A stretch of DNA of 64,000 nucleotides, from NCBI GenBank assembly GCA_900548115.1, contig URJL01000001.1:66954-130953 (forward strand), read 5' to 3'. Each line of letters starts with the position of its first letter. The stretch's first letter is position 1. Of the stretch, positions 17,742-24,864 are shown one piece after another. The stretch comes from an uncultured Eubacteriales bacterium (GTDB lineage Bacteria; Bacillota; Clostridia; Oscillospirales; CAG-382). The position numbers and the translations under genes were made by a program. The notes beneath the pieces were generated by a model. It was not told the DNA's origin and made no database searches. It worked only from the letters and a program-made list of their open reading frames with translations.

Positions 17742-17983
17742 TGATGAATAAAATGTAAGGATAAAAACGGATACGCAGGAAACAAGGAAAAAGGTTCTCG
17801 GAGAGAATATTTCCGGGAACCTTTGAACTATTTAGTTTGCGCACACCCGCCGGAACAGAAGCAGCCAAACGAATCGCACCGGCTCCAACTGTGGTCAAAC
17901 ATTTGGTCAAAAAATTTTCGGAATTTCGGGTGGTGCGAAAGTGGTGGGAAAACGCTCGATTTTGCCCCGAAAATGCAAAAAAC

Positions 17984-18012
17984 AAAGCCGAAAACGAACC
18001 GTTTTCGGCTTT
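17984..18012 (+). terminator. Intrinsic terminator-like hairpin at the element margin
   Basis: AAAGCCGAAAACG at 17984-17996 pairs with 18000-18012 across a 3-nt loop. It lies 15 bp before the left 14-bp inverted repeat, so it may insulate the element from outside transcription. Confidence 0.75.
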
Positions 18013-18026
18013 ATTTGGTACGGATG

Positions 18027-18040
18027 TTCATAAGGGATTT
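18027..18040 (+). repeat. Left-margin 14-bp inverted repeat of the element
   Basis: TTCATAAGGGATTT; the identical sequence on the minus strand lies at 34584-34597. The match stops exactly at 14 bp on both sides. Confidence 0.7.
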
Positions 18041-18141
18041 AATAAACACACCGAAACCGTACAATCATATTTTCAAAAACGCACATTTTTCAATAATCCT
18101 CTTTTGCGGTACAATGTACTTGCAAAGGAGGATTTTGCATT

Positions 18142-18324
18142 ATGAAAGTTCAAGATGTTAAGCACAAAGTAACCCTTGATGATTTTGAGCACCGCCTGCT
18201 CATCGGTTGTGTCAATGCCGCAAGAACAATGTATATTGAGCAAAACAAACCGACCGAGGATGTGTATGATTTGCTTGTCAAAATCATTAAAGCACCGTCA
18301 AAGAAAGTGAGTGTGAGAGTATGA
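18142..18324 (+). CDS. Small protein upstream of TnpV
   Basis: 60 residues, not recognised by family. It has a helical, mixed-charge sequence without membrane segment. AAAGGAGG at about 18126-18133 precedes the ATG well, a possible -10 TACAAT sits at 18110-18115, and the stop overlaps the tnpV start by 4 bp, which supports real, coupled translation. In a circularised element this gene would be just downstream of the joined ends and the recombinase, so an excision or control role is possible. Confidence 0.65.
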   Translation: MKVQDVKHKVTLDDFEHRLLIGCVNAARTMYIEQNKPTEDVYDLLVKIIKAPSKKVSVRV

Positions 18325-18620
18325 AAGATGAATTTGTGAAGAACATAGGTGTTTGGGGACAGCGGCACTATGCTTACTTGAAAAAGCACAGCCCGACAGT
18401 AATCAATGTTATGCGTATGAAAGGAACGCTTGAGCAGTATCTGCGTGATCTTGATCGGGACGCACAGGAAATGTTCGAGCTGCTTGTGAAACAGTACGCC
18501 AAGATTGAGGGCATCAACGAGCAACTAAAAATTGAGAACCAAATTGAATGGGTAGGACGGATGAATAATATCAAAGCACGGGTGACAAATGTTGTAATAG
18601 AAGAACTCATATATTGTTGA
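18321..18620 (+). CDS. tnpV: Transposon-encoded TnpV-like protein
   Basis: 99 residues. The pattern YLKKHSPTVINVMRMKGTLEQYLRDLDRDA...LKIENQIEWVGRMNNIKARV...ELIY matches the TnpV family found in Tn4451-type and related elements. The family is small and helical; a role as an accessory or excision factor has been proposed, without firm proof that I know of. It overlaps the preceding gene by 4 bp and is followed by a terminator at 18626. Confidence 0.85.
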   Translation: MKDEFVKNIGVWGQRHYAYLKKHSPTVINVMRMKGTLEQYLRDLDRDAQEMFELLVKQYAKIEGINEQLKIENQIEWVGRMNNIKARVTNVVIEELIYC

Positions 18621-18625
18621 AACGG

Positions 18626-18654
18626 CGGAGTCTGAAACATGACTCCGCTTTTCA
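18626..18654 (+). terminator. Intrinsic terminator after tnpV
   Basis: GCGGAGTC pairs with GACTCCGC across an 8-nt loop, followed by TTTTCATTTT. Confidence 0.85.
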
Positions 18655-18761
18655 TTTTACGGCAAGGCTATGGTGATTTCACAAATCCACCGAAAAATCC
18701 GCTCAAGCATCACATAATATTGCTGTATCTGTTTTACAACACAAATATCCTAAAAAACGAC

Positions 18762-18790
18762 TTGACAAACGATAAATGTTGCGGTATAAT
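18762..18790 (+). promoter_or_regulatory. Perfect consensus promoter ahead of the RM island
   Basis: TTGACA at 18762-18767, 17-bp spacer, TATAAT at 18785-18790. This is the only strong promoter seen before the ten-gene RM island; predicted start near 18797. Confidence 0.9.
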
Positions 18791-18796
18791 AGTTAC

Positions 18797-18915
18797 AACA
18801 AAGAAAAACGCCCTGAATTTGGTAGAAATTCAGGGCGCCGATGAGCATCTTGTAATACTCTATAGTAGCGTATATAGTATACCATATTTTTATGGATTAG
18901 TCAAGATGCCATCTA
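18797..18915 (+). ncRNA. Structured leader RNA of the RM island
   Basis: The transcript from the consensus promoter can fold into a 12-bp perfect hairpin (CGCCCTGAATTT at 18809-18820 with 18826-18837, loop GGTAG), then an outer stem of 12 pairs with one bulged A (18840-18852 with 18902-18913) enclosing two smaller hairpins: TACTCTATA/TATATAGTA with one mismatch, and CCATA-TTTT-TATGG. The leader ends ~15 nt before the AAAGGAG of the DUF3892-like gene. No family I know fits. It may be a cis-regulatory leader or a separate small RNA; function is unknown. Confidence 0.6.
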
Positions 18916-18944
18916 TTTGTTAATTCAAACGAAAGGAGAATAAG

Positions 18945-19229
18945 ATGGTATACATTGATAAAGTGCATTACGAGCAGGATAGATATGGGAATGAATATAT
19001 TGCGAAATTAAAGTGGACAAACGACCTTTACTCTGCTGCCACAAAAGAATGCACCAAGCGGGATATGATTAACTTCATAAACGGGCATCCCAATGTTACA
19101 AAGACCAAGTATTATCGTTATGGTAATTGGACTGTTGGCGAAGATGTTCGTGTAGTTGACAACTCATATCTTCGTACAGATGCAAACAACATAAAATCAG
19201 ATAATCTCGGTTCTCTTCCGAGATATTAA
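18945..19229 (+). CDS. DUF3892-like small protein
   Basis: 94 residues. The spacing of hydrophobic strands, the central KRDMINFINGHP segment and the C-terminal YLRTDANNIKSDNLGSLPRY match my memory of the DUF3892 family (a tyrosine, LRT, then DNL-x-x-LP). Function is unknown; members occur beside restriction systems and in mobile elements. AAAGGAG precedes the ATG. It is the first gene after the structured leader, and the half-size hsdS starts 56 bp later, so a role in controlling the RM island is conceivable. Confidence 0.7.
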   Translation: MVYIDKVHYEQDRYGNEYIAKLKWTNDLYSAATKECTKRDMINFINGHPNVTKTKYYRYGNWTVGEDVRVVDNSYLRTDANNIKSDNLGSLPRY

Positions 19230-19285
19230 AGAAAACAGGCACAGGATTCTATCTTACTGTGCCTCATTTCAAAAAGAGGTTGCCA

Positions 19286-19864
19286 ATGAAACACATAAAA
19301 CTTAGTGAAATTGCTAACATCAATTTCTGCACAGTCACTCCGTCGAGGTCAAAACCATCAGCAGCTCCAACCAAATGGCTTGTATGTGCAAACTTTTTAG
19401 TAGACAATGAAATCGATAAACATCTATCTGTAAACTATGTACATCCGGACGAAAACTGGCTTTTACATAAGAATGATATCATTGTAAAAAGAATCGCTCC
19501 TACCTTTGTAAATTATATTGATAGCATTGATAATGGTATTTATTGTGGAAACAACCTTATTATCATCACTCCCAATGACAAGGTGGACTCTAAATATCTT
19601 GCTATGATATTAAATGAGCAAATCGGAAGTCTATCCAAAGAAAGTTCTATCGGAGCTGTCATGAAATCAATTAGCAGAACTGATCTTGAAGAAATGAGCA
19701 TTCCATTTCCTGATATCAAAACACAAAAGGCGATCGGCTCGCTTTGGCATAACGGAATTGAATTGAAAAAGAAACGAATTCGGCTCGCAGAGCTTGAAAA
19801 TATAAAAATGAATTACACTATCAACAAAGCAATTAAGATGCTCGGAGGAAAGAAAAATGGCTAA
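19286..19864 (+). CDS. Half-size type I restriction specificity protein (single-TRD HsdS-like)
   Basis: 192 residues, about half of a normal HsdS. It has one target-recognition-like domain (residues 1-150, with WLLHKNDIIVKRI and SKYLAMILNE, typical of HsdS TRDs) and one C-terminal conserved helix (IPFPDIKTQKAIGSLWHNGIELKKKRIRLAELENIKMNY). Start chosen at ATG 19286 after AAAGAGGT. It overlaps hsdM by 8 bp. Half-S proteins can dimerise to give a palindromic target, and this one coexists with a full-length HsdS in the same operon, so the locus may assemble two different methyltransferases. Confidence 0.82.
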   Translation: MKHIKLSEIANINFCTVTPSRSKPSAAPTKWLVCANFLVDNEIDKHLSVNYVHPDENWLLHKNDIIVKRIAPTFVNYIDSIDNGIYCGNNLIIITPNDKVDSKYLAMILNEQIGSLSKESSIGAVMKSISRTDLEEMSIPFPDIKTQKAIGSLWHNGIELKKKRIRLAELENIKMNYTINKAIKMLGGKKNG

Positions 19865-21446
19865 GACAACTTTTGATGATATTAAGCGCGCATTATGGGC
19901 AGGGGCTAACACCTTCCGTGATAACATTGACGCTTCAAATTACAAAGACTATGTTCTTTCAATGTTTTTTGTCAAATATCTCAGCGATACTTTTGATGAA
20001 AATGTAAAAGAGCTTGAAAAAGAATACAGCGGTATTCGACTTGAACGTCAAATTGCAAATCTGCCCTTTTCATTAAAGAAAGAGTATACCTTTGATTATC
20101 TCCTTGAAAATCAGTTCGCCCCCGATTTGGGAACAAAAATCAGTGAAGCACTTACCGGTCTTGAAAGCTCCAATGCCATTTTGAGCGGCATTTTCCGTGG
20201 TATTGATTTTAACAGCGAGAGCAATCTTGGCAAGAAAGAGCAAAAGAATCCGATTCTTCGCAATTTGCTTAACGATTTTGCCGACCTTGATTTGCATCCG
20301 AGTAATATAGAAGTTAAAGAAAACCAAGTACCTGCCGATATTATCGGTGATGCATATGAGTATATGATTGGCGAGTTTGCCACAATGGCAGGCAAAAAGG
20401 CAGGCTCGTTCTTCACCCCACAGCAGGTTTCCGAGGTTATGGCACAAATTGTCTCTCCGGTTGAGGGTGACCGCGTTTATGACCCCACTTGCGGTTCGGG
20501 CTCTTTACTTATTCGTGCGGCGAGAAAAGGCGGATTTGATAAAGTGCAGATGTACGGGCAGGAGAAGAACAATTCTTCCATTTCAATGGCTCGTATGAAT
20601 ATGTTTATCCACGATATTCAGGATGCCAATATTAAATGGGGCGATACCCTTGCCAACCCTCAGCATCTTGACAGCGACGGCAACCTTATGAAATTCGACT
20701 GCATCGTTGCCAACATGCCTTTCAGCCTGGATAAATGGGCATCCGGCTTTAATCCCGGCGGTGAGGTTTCTGTGGATGAAGAAACGGACAAGTCTAAAAA
20801 AGGAAAGAAAAAAGAATTTAAAATGGAACCCGGGCTTGACCGCTGGCACCGCTTTGATATAGGAGTCCCCCCTGCAAGCAAGGGCGACTGGGCTTTTCTT
20901 CTTCATATGATTGCATCTATGAGCGGAAACGGACGAGTTGCCGCTGTTGCTCCTCACGGTGTTCTGTTCAGAGGTGCAAGCGAAGGCAAAATTCGTCAGG
21001 CTATTGTGAATAAAAACTTGATTGATGCAGTTATCGGTTTGCCCGAAAATCTGTTCTACGGCACTTCAATTCCTGCTTGTATCATTGTCTTTCGAAAAGG
21101 CAGAAACAATTCCGATGTTCTCTTTATTGACGCTTCAAAGCAGTTCAAGAAAGATAAAGCAAAGAATGTTCTTCGTGATGAAGATATTGCGAAAATTGTC
21201 GATACTTATAAGGCATACCGTAACGGCGAAAGCGCCGAAAACGATAAGTACAGCCATGTGGCGACGCTCAATGAAATCAAAGAAAACGAATATAATCTTA
21301 ACATCCCTCGTTATGTTGATACCTTTGAGGAAGAAGAAATTATCGATATTGATGCTGTTAATGCTGAGATTGCAGAACTGAAAGCGCAGATTTCCGTCGT
21401 AGAAGCTGAAATGGACAAGTATCTTGAAGAATTAGGATTGAAATAA
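19857..21446 (+). CDS. hsdM: Type I restriction-modification DNA methyltransferase subunit
   Basis: 529 residues. N-terminal helical domain, then an N6-adenine methyltransferase domain: SAM motif DPTCGSGSLLIRA (around residue 205) and catalytic motif IV VANMPFSLDKW (around residue 285). Motif IV reads N-M-P-F where the common form is N-P-P-F/Y. The C-terminus ends in a coiled helix (AELKAQISVVEAEMDKYLEELGLK) that would contact HsdS. It methylates the host DNA at the target given by HsdS and forms the core of the restriction complex with HsdR. Confidence 0.95.
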   Translation: MAKTTFDDIKRALWAGANTFRDNIDASNYKDYVLSMFFVKYLSDTFDENVKELEKEYSGIRLERQIANLPFSLKKEYTFDYLLENQFAPDLGTKISEALTGLESSNAILSGIFRGIDFNSESNLGKKEQKNPILRNLLNDFADLDLHPSNIEVKENQVPADIIGDAYEYMIGEFATMAGKKAGSFFTPQQVSEVMAQIVSPVEGDRVYDPTCGSGSLLIRAARKGGFDKVQMYGQEKNNSSISMARMNMFIHDIQDANIKWGDTLANPQHLDSDGNLMKFDCIVANMPFSLDKWASGFNPGGEVSVDEETDKSKKGKKKEFKMEPGLDRWHRFDIGVPPASKGDWAFLLHMIASMSGNGRVAAVAPHGVLFRGASEGKIRQAIVNKNLIDAVIGLPENLFYGTSIPACIIVFRKGRNNSDVLFIDASKQFKKDKAKNVLRDEDIAKIVDTYKAYRNGESAENDKYSHVATLNEIKENEYNLNIPRYVDTFEEEEIIDIDAVNAEIAELKAQISVVEAEMDKYLEELGLK

Positions 21447-21461
21447 GAAGGAGCATTATTT

Positions 21462-21701
21462 ATGGTTACAAGATTTATTACTTACGATTTAAACTATGCA
21501 AGTTCTGATGAATATAGCGAGCTCTACGGGTTGATAGATAAATATAACGGAAAGCAAATAACGGAATCAACATATCAGATTGTAACTAATGAAAAGTGGG
21601 AAACATTTAAGACAAAATTTAGAAATGCAACCCATACCGGAGATAATGTAAAAGCGATTGTTCACACAGACAAAGGTATAGAAGTGTGGACAATTAGATA
21701 A
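21462..21701 (+). CDS. Small Cas2/SinR-like protein
   Basis: 79 residues. The beginning RFITYDLNYASSDEYSELYGLIDKY has a beta strand with a YDL motif followed by a helix, as in Cas2, VapD and SinR-like ferredoxin-fold ribonuclease-type proteins; the rest alternates strands and one helix (WETFKTKFRNA, VKAIVHTDKGIEVWTI). There is no CRISPR array or cas1 nearby. It lies 15 bp after hsdM with AGAAGGAG before the ATG and so belongs to the RM transcript. Assignment rests on fold-level resemblance only. Confidence 0.5.
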   Translation: MVTRFITYDLNYASSDEYSELYGLIDKYNGKQITESTYQIVTNEKWETFKTKFRNATHTGDNVKAIVHTDKGIEVWTIR

Positions 21702-21780
21702 TAGCCACCTATGGGTGGAGACGGTAGCCGCTTGCATCGAATACCGCATAACAAATAAAAGAAAAAAGGGGATGATGCCA

Positions 21781-21897
21781 ATGGGCAATAGCAATTCACT
21801 ATTCAACTTCGCAAAATCTGCGGCATCATTTGCCGCCTATGCAATTACCTTAGTATTAACAAACGATGCAAGCGCAGCTACTGCGCTCAACCAATAA
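21781..21897 (+). CDS. 38-residue hydrophobic small protein (candidate)
   Basis: ATG at 21781 lies 9 nt after AAAAAAGGGG. The sequence starts MGNSNSLFNFAKS and contains a single hydrophobic helix (FAAYAITLVL) ending in ASAATALNQ. Its upstream 80 nt includes a CCACC-TAT-GGGTGG hairpin. Size and layout recall small membrane-active peptides such as type I toxins, but no antisense promoter is obvious. It could be non-functional. Two in-frame ATGs at 21772 and 21775 are too close to the GGGG to be favoured. Confidence 0.4.
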   Translation: MGNSNSLFNFAKSAASFAAYAITLVLTNDASAATALNQ

Positions 21898-21924
21898 TAT
21901 AAATACACATAATGGGAGAAGAAT

Positions 21925-22566
21925 ATGGGAAAGCAAAAAGACAATAGACCGTTTTCCGAAAGACATCCTCGTTTGAACTTTGTTATAGGTCTTGTGTTGC
22001 TTTTGGCATTATTGTCGTTAGCAATTCTTGTATTATACTTAGGATTTAAGTATATAGGTATTGGAATAGGAAATTTTGTAGACTGGTTGAAAGAAATCGC
22101 TTCGAAACTTGATGCGGTAGTCATTGTGGCATTGATTACAGGTAGCGTATCATTGATAGGTGTTGTTCTAAGTTCAGTTGTTGCAAAATGCATTGAATAT
22201 AAAAAATCAAGAGAAGACTACTTGGCACAAAAGCGCGAAAAGTCATATGGCGAGTTTATATCAATGGTTTATAAAGTTCAGCAAAACAGTAAAAAACCAG
22301 GCAGTTATTCTGAAGAACAAATGGTTAAAGATATGCTTTCATTTTCTGAAGAACTAACACTTTGGGGTTCAAAAAAGGTTGCGGATAAGTGGGTCAAATT
22401 CAGACTTAATGGTGCAAATCCAGAATCGGCAAAAAACAACTTGTTTTTATTAGAAAGCATAATGAATGAAATGCGTCACGATATGGGCGTCAAACGAGTT
22501 AAGAAAGGCAACTTGTTATCATTTTTTGTGAATGATATTAAGTCTGCTATGAAGGTGAAAAAATGA
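21925..22566 (+). CDS. Two-helix membrane protein inside the RM island
   Basis: 213 residues, not recognised. Two hydrophobic helices lie near residues 18-45 and 63-87, followed by a ~120-residue cytosolic-type helical domain (KSREDYLAQKREKSYGEFISMVYKVQQ... to SFFVNDIKSAMKVKK). It overlaps hsdS by 4 bp, so it is translated as part of the RM operon. A similar layout of two N-terminal helices and a soluble tail is common among unnamed phage-defence-associated membrane proteins, but no function can be assigned. Confidence 0.7.
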   Translation: MGKQKDNRPFSERHPRLNFVIGLVLLLALLSLAILVLYLGFKYIGIGIGNFVDWLKEIASKLDAVVIVALITGSVSLIGVVLSSVVAKCIEYKKSREDYLAQKREKSYGEFISMVYKVQQNSKKPGSYSEEQMVKDMLSFSEELTLWGSKKVADKWVKFRLNGANPESAKNNLFLLESIMNEMRHDMGVKRVKKGNLLSFFVNDIKSAMKVKK

Positions 22567-23852
22567 CTTCTGAAATCAAACAACGAATTGAACAGATAAA
22601 TAACGGACAAGTGCCGACGGGTTATAAGGAAACCGAGTTCGGTATTTTTCCGTGTGATTGGGTTACGGATAAAACTTTCGGGGATCTTTTTTCCTTTAAT
22701 GGAGGATTGAGCAAATCAAGAGAAGAACTCTCGGAGAATGGCATTGAATACTTGCATTACGGGGATATGCACCGATCTGACTTTAACATTGCATCGTTAG
22801 AACAATATTCTAAGTTGCCAAAGTATGATACAAAAATCAAAGGCGACGAATCGTTCTTAATGCAAGATGGAGATGTTGCATTTTTGGATGCTTCTGAAGA
22901 TTTAGAAGGCACCTCTCGTTCGGTTTTGATTGACAATCCGGAGAACAAACCATTTATTGCGGGACTACATATAATCTATGGTAAGCCCAGGGGAAAAGAA
23001 TTATCAAAATATTATAAGCAGTACTTAACCCGACCGGAGTATATTAAAAAGCAATTTAAAAAGCTTGCCTCCGGCTTCAAAGTATATGGGCTTAATAGAA
23101 ACACCATAACAGGAATCAAATGTGCCTATCCCAAATCCACCGCCGAGCAAGAAAAGATTGCCGAAATCCTAATGAAATGGGATAAAGCGATTGAGTTGCA
23201 AGAGAAGTATATTAAGAAACTGAAGAATCAAAAAGATGGTTATATTAAACAAGTTCTTACATCGGGGTCAAAGTATTGGGAAAAACATCCTTTAAGTTGT
23301 TTTTTGTTCAAGAGAAATGAAACTCAAATTCCCTCAACGAAAGCACCTTTAATGGCATTTATTGCTTATGAAGGTATTTCTGAAAAGGGCGAACGATATG
23401 ATCGTAGTCAATTAGTAAAAGATGATAATAAAAAATATAAAATAACATATTTGAACGATTTTATCTACAGTTCAAATAACCTTGATGTTGGCTCAATAGG
23501 ATTAAATAAATACGGAACTGCTGTGATTTCTGTTGTTTATGAAGTGTTTGGAATAAATGAAAAAGCAATTCCAAATATCATAAATGAGATTATTCAATTA
23601 CCGAGAAATATGAATAGAATTATTAATTATCGTCAAGGTGCGTTTTATGGTCAATATAAAATAAATCCCGATGATTTTCTCAAAATTGAAGTACATGTTC
23701 CACCAATGAATGTCCAAGTAAAGTTATCAAATTATTTTTCTTCACTCGAAAATAACATTAACAAGCAAAAAGAAAAATACCAATTACTAATTCAGCAACG
23801 CAAAGCTATACAGCAATATCTTTTGAACGGAATTGTGAGGGTTGAAGTATGA
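22563..23852 (+). CDS. hsdS: Type I restriction specificity subunit (full-length)
   Basis: 429 residues with the standard two-TRD plan: TRD1 (about 35-195), a conserved helical spacer (AEQEKIAEILMKWDKAIELQEKYIKKLKNQKDGYIKQVL), TRD2 (about 240-385), and a second conserved helix (LSNYFSSLENNINKQKEKYQLLIQQRKAIQQYLL). It sets the bipartite DNA target for methylation and cleavage. It overlaps both neighbours by 4 bp (membrane protein before, rhuM after). Confidence 0.93.
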   Translation: MTSEIKQRIEQINNGQVPTGYKETEFGIFPCDWVTDKTFGDLFSFNGGLSKSREELSENGIEYLHYGDMHRSDFNIASLEQYSKLPKYDTKIKGDESFLMQDGDVAFLDASEDLEGTSRSVLIDNPENKPFIAGLHIIYGKPRGKELSKYYKQYLTRPEYIKKQFKKLASGFKVYGLNRNTITGIKCAYPKSTAEQEKIAEILMKWDKAIELQEKYIKKLKNQKDGYIKQVLTSGSKYWEKHPLSCFLFKRNETQIPSTKAPLMAFIAYEGISEKGERYDRSQLVKDDNKKYKITYLNDFIYSSNNLDVGSIGLNKYGTAVISVVYEVFGINEKAIPNIINEIIQLPRNMNRIINYRQGAFYGQYKINPDDFLKIEVHVPPMNVQVKLSNYFSSLENNINKQKEKYQLLIQQRKAIQQYLLNGIVRVEV

Positions 23853-24850
23853 ACGATAACAACCAAATTATCATGTACCAAACCGAAGACGGTTTGACAA
23901 AAATTGATGTTACTTTTGAAGATGAAACTGTTTGGTTAAATCAGGCACAAATGGCTGAACTTTTTCAAACGACAAAGCAAAACATCAGTTATCATATAAA
24001 TAACTGCTTCAAGGAAGGCGAATTGAACGAAACTTCAGTTGTCAAGGATTTCTTGACAACTGCCGCAGACGGTAAGCCTTATAACACGCATTACTATAAT
24101 CTTGATGTTATTATCTCAGTCGGTTACCGTGTGAAATCCTTGCGTGGTACGCAGTTTCGCATTTGGGCAAACAGTGTTTTGAAAGAGTATCTTATCAAAG
24201 GCTTTGCCATGAACGATGATTTACTGAAATCATCCGGCGGCGGAGATTACTTCAAAGAACTTTTAGACAGGATTCGTGACATTCGTTCAAGCGAAAGAGT
24301 GTTTTACCGTCAGATTCTCGATATTTATGCTACAAGTATCGATTACGATAAGAAAGCCGAGACAAGTATTTTGTTTTTCAAAACCGTTCAAAATAAAATG
24401 CATTATGCTGTTACCGGTCACACCGCACCGGAGCTTGTTTATCTTCGTGCCGATTGCACAAAGCCATTTATGGGACTCACAAGTTTCAAAGGGAATAAAC
24501 CGCAAAAAACGGATATTGCAAATGCAAAGAATTATCTATCCGAAAGCGAACTCAAAGAGTTGAATGCTATTACATCGGCATATCTCGACTTTGCGGAATT
24601 ACAGGCACTTCGTCGCAAAACTATGACCATGCGCGAATGGGTCAATAAACTTGATGATTTCCTTCAGATGAGCGACAGCGAAGTGTTGCAAAATGCCGGA
24701 ACGATTTCTCATGAAATGGCTTTGGCAAAAGCCGGCGAGGAATATTCCAAATATAAAAAGCAAAATATCGATGAGTTGTCGCAGGTCGAAAAAGATTTCA
24801 TTGAGTCAGCCAAGAAAGTGCAAATGATGCTTGAAAGTAAAAAGAATTAA
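23849..24850 (+). CDS. rhuM: RhuM-family protein
   Basis: 333 residues. The family pattern is clear: VWLNQAQMAELFQTTKQNISYHINNCFKEGEL, then YNLDVIISVGYRVKSLRGTQFRIWANSVLKEYLIKGFAMND, and a C-terminal half with YRQILDIYATSIDYDKKAETSILFFKTVQNKMHYAVTGHTAPELV resembling a Fic/Doc-type (DUF4065-like) fold. First described as a Salmonella virulence-associated protein, it is very often embedded in type I RM loci, where its role is unknown. Here it lies between hsdS and hsdR with a 4-bp overlap upstream. Confidence 0.9.
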   Translation: MNDNNQIIMYQTEDGLTKIDVTFEDETVWLNQAQMAELFQTTKQNISYHINNCFKEGELNETSVVKDFLTTAADGKPYNTHYYNLDVIISVGYRVKSLRGTQFRIWANSVLKEYLIKGFAMNDDLLKSSGGGDYFKELLDRIRDIRSSERVFYRQILDIYATSIDYDKKAETSILFFKTVQNKMHYAVTGHTAPELVYLRADCTKPFMGLTSFKGNKPQKTDIANAKNYLSESELKELNAITSAYLDFAELQALRRKTMTMREWVNKLDDFLQMSDSEVLQNAGTISHEMALAKAGEEYSKYKKQNIDELSQVEKDFIESAKKVQMMLESKKN

Positions 24851-24864
24851 CGAGAGGAACCGAA

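Larger units (their letters stand above)
17566..18026. other. Intergenic region left of the mobile element
   Basis: Apart from the MATE promoter and leader this stretch holds two hairpins and no gene I can support. 17790-17824 forms a 12-bp stem with one G-U pair and an 11-nt loop. 17984-18012 forms a 13-bp stem with a 3-nt loop ending in TTTATTT, a plausible plus-strand terminator with no recognisable gene before it. The region 17825-17980 has short open frames with unremarkable translations and may be decayed coding sequence. Confidence 0.6.

Noticed and set aside
17823..18161. Possible integrase remnant or small gene left of the element
   Set aside because: Two frames are open but neither translation shows recombinase motifs, and a terminator-like hairpin cuts through them.
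18797..18944. Retron or type III toxin-antitoxin RNA as an explanation of the structured leader
   Set aside because: There is no reverse transcriptase and no tandem-repeat antitoxin RNA followed by a ToxN-like gene.
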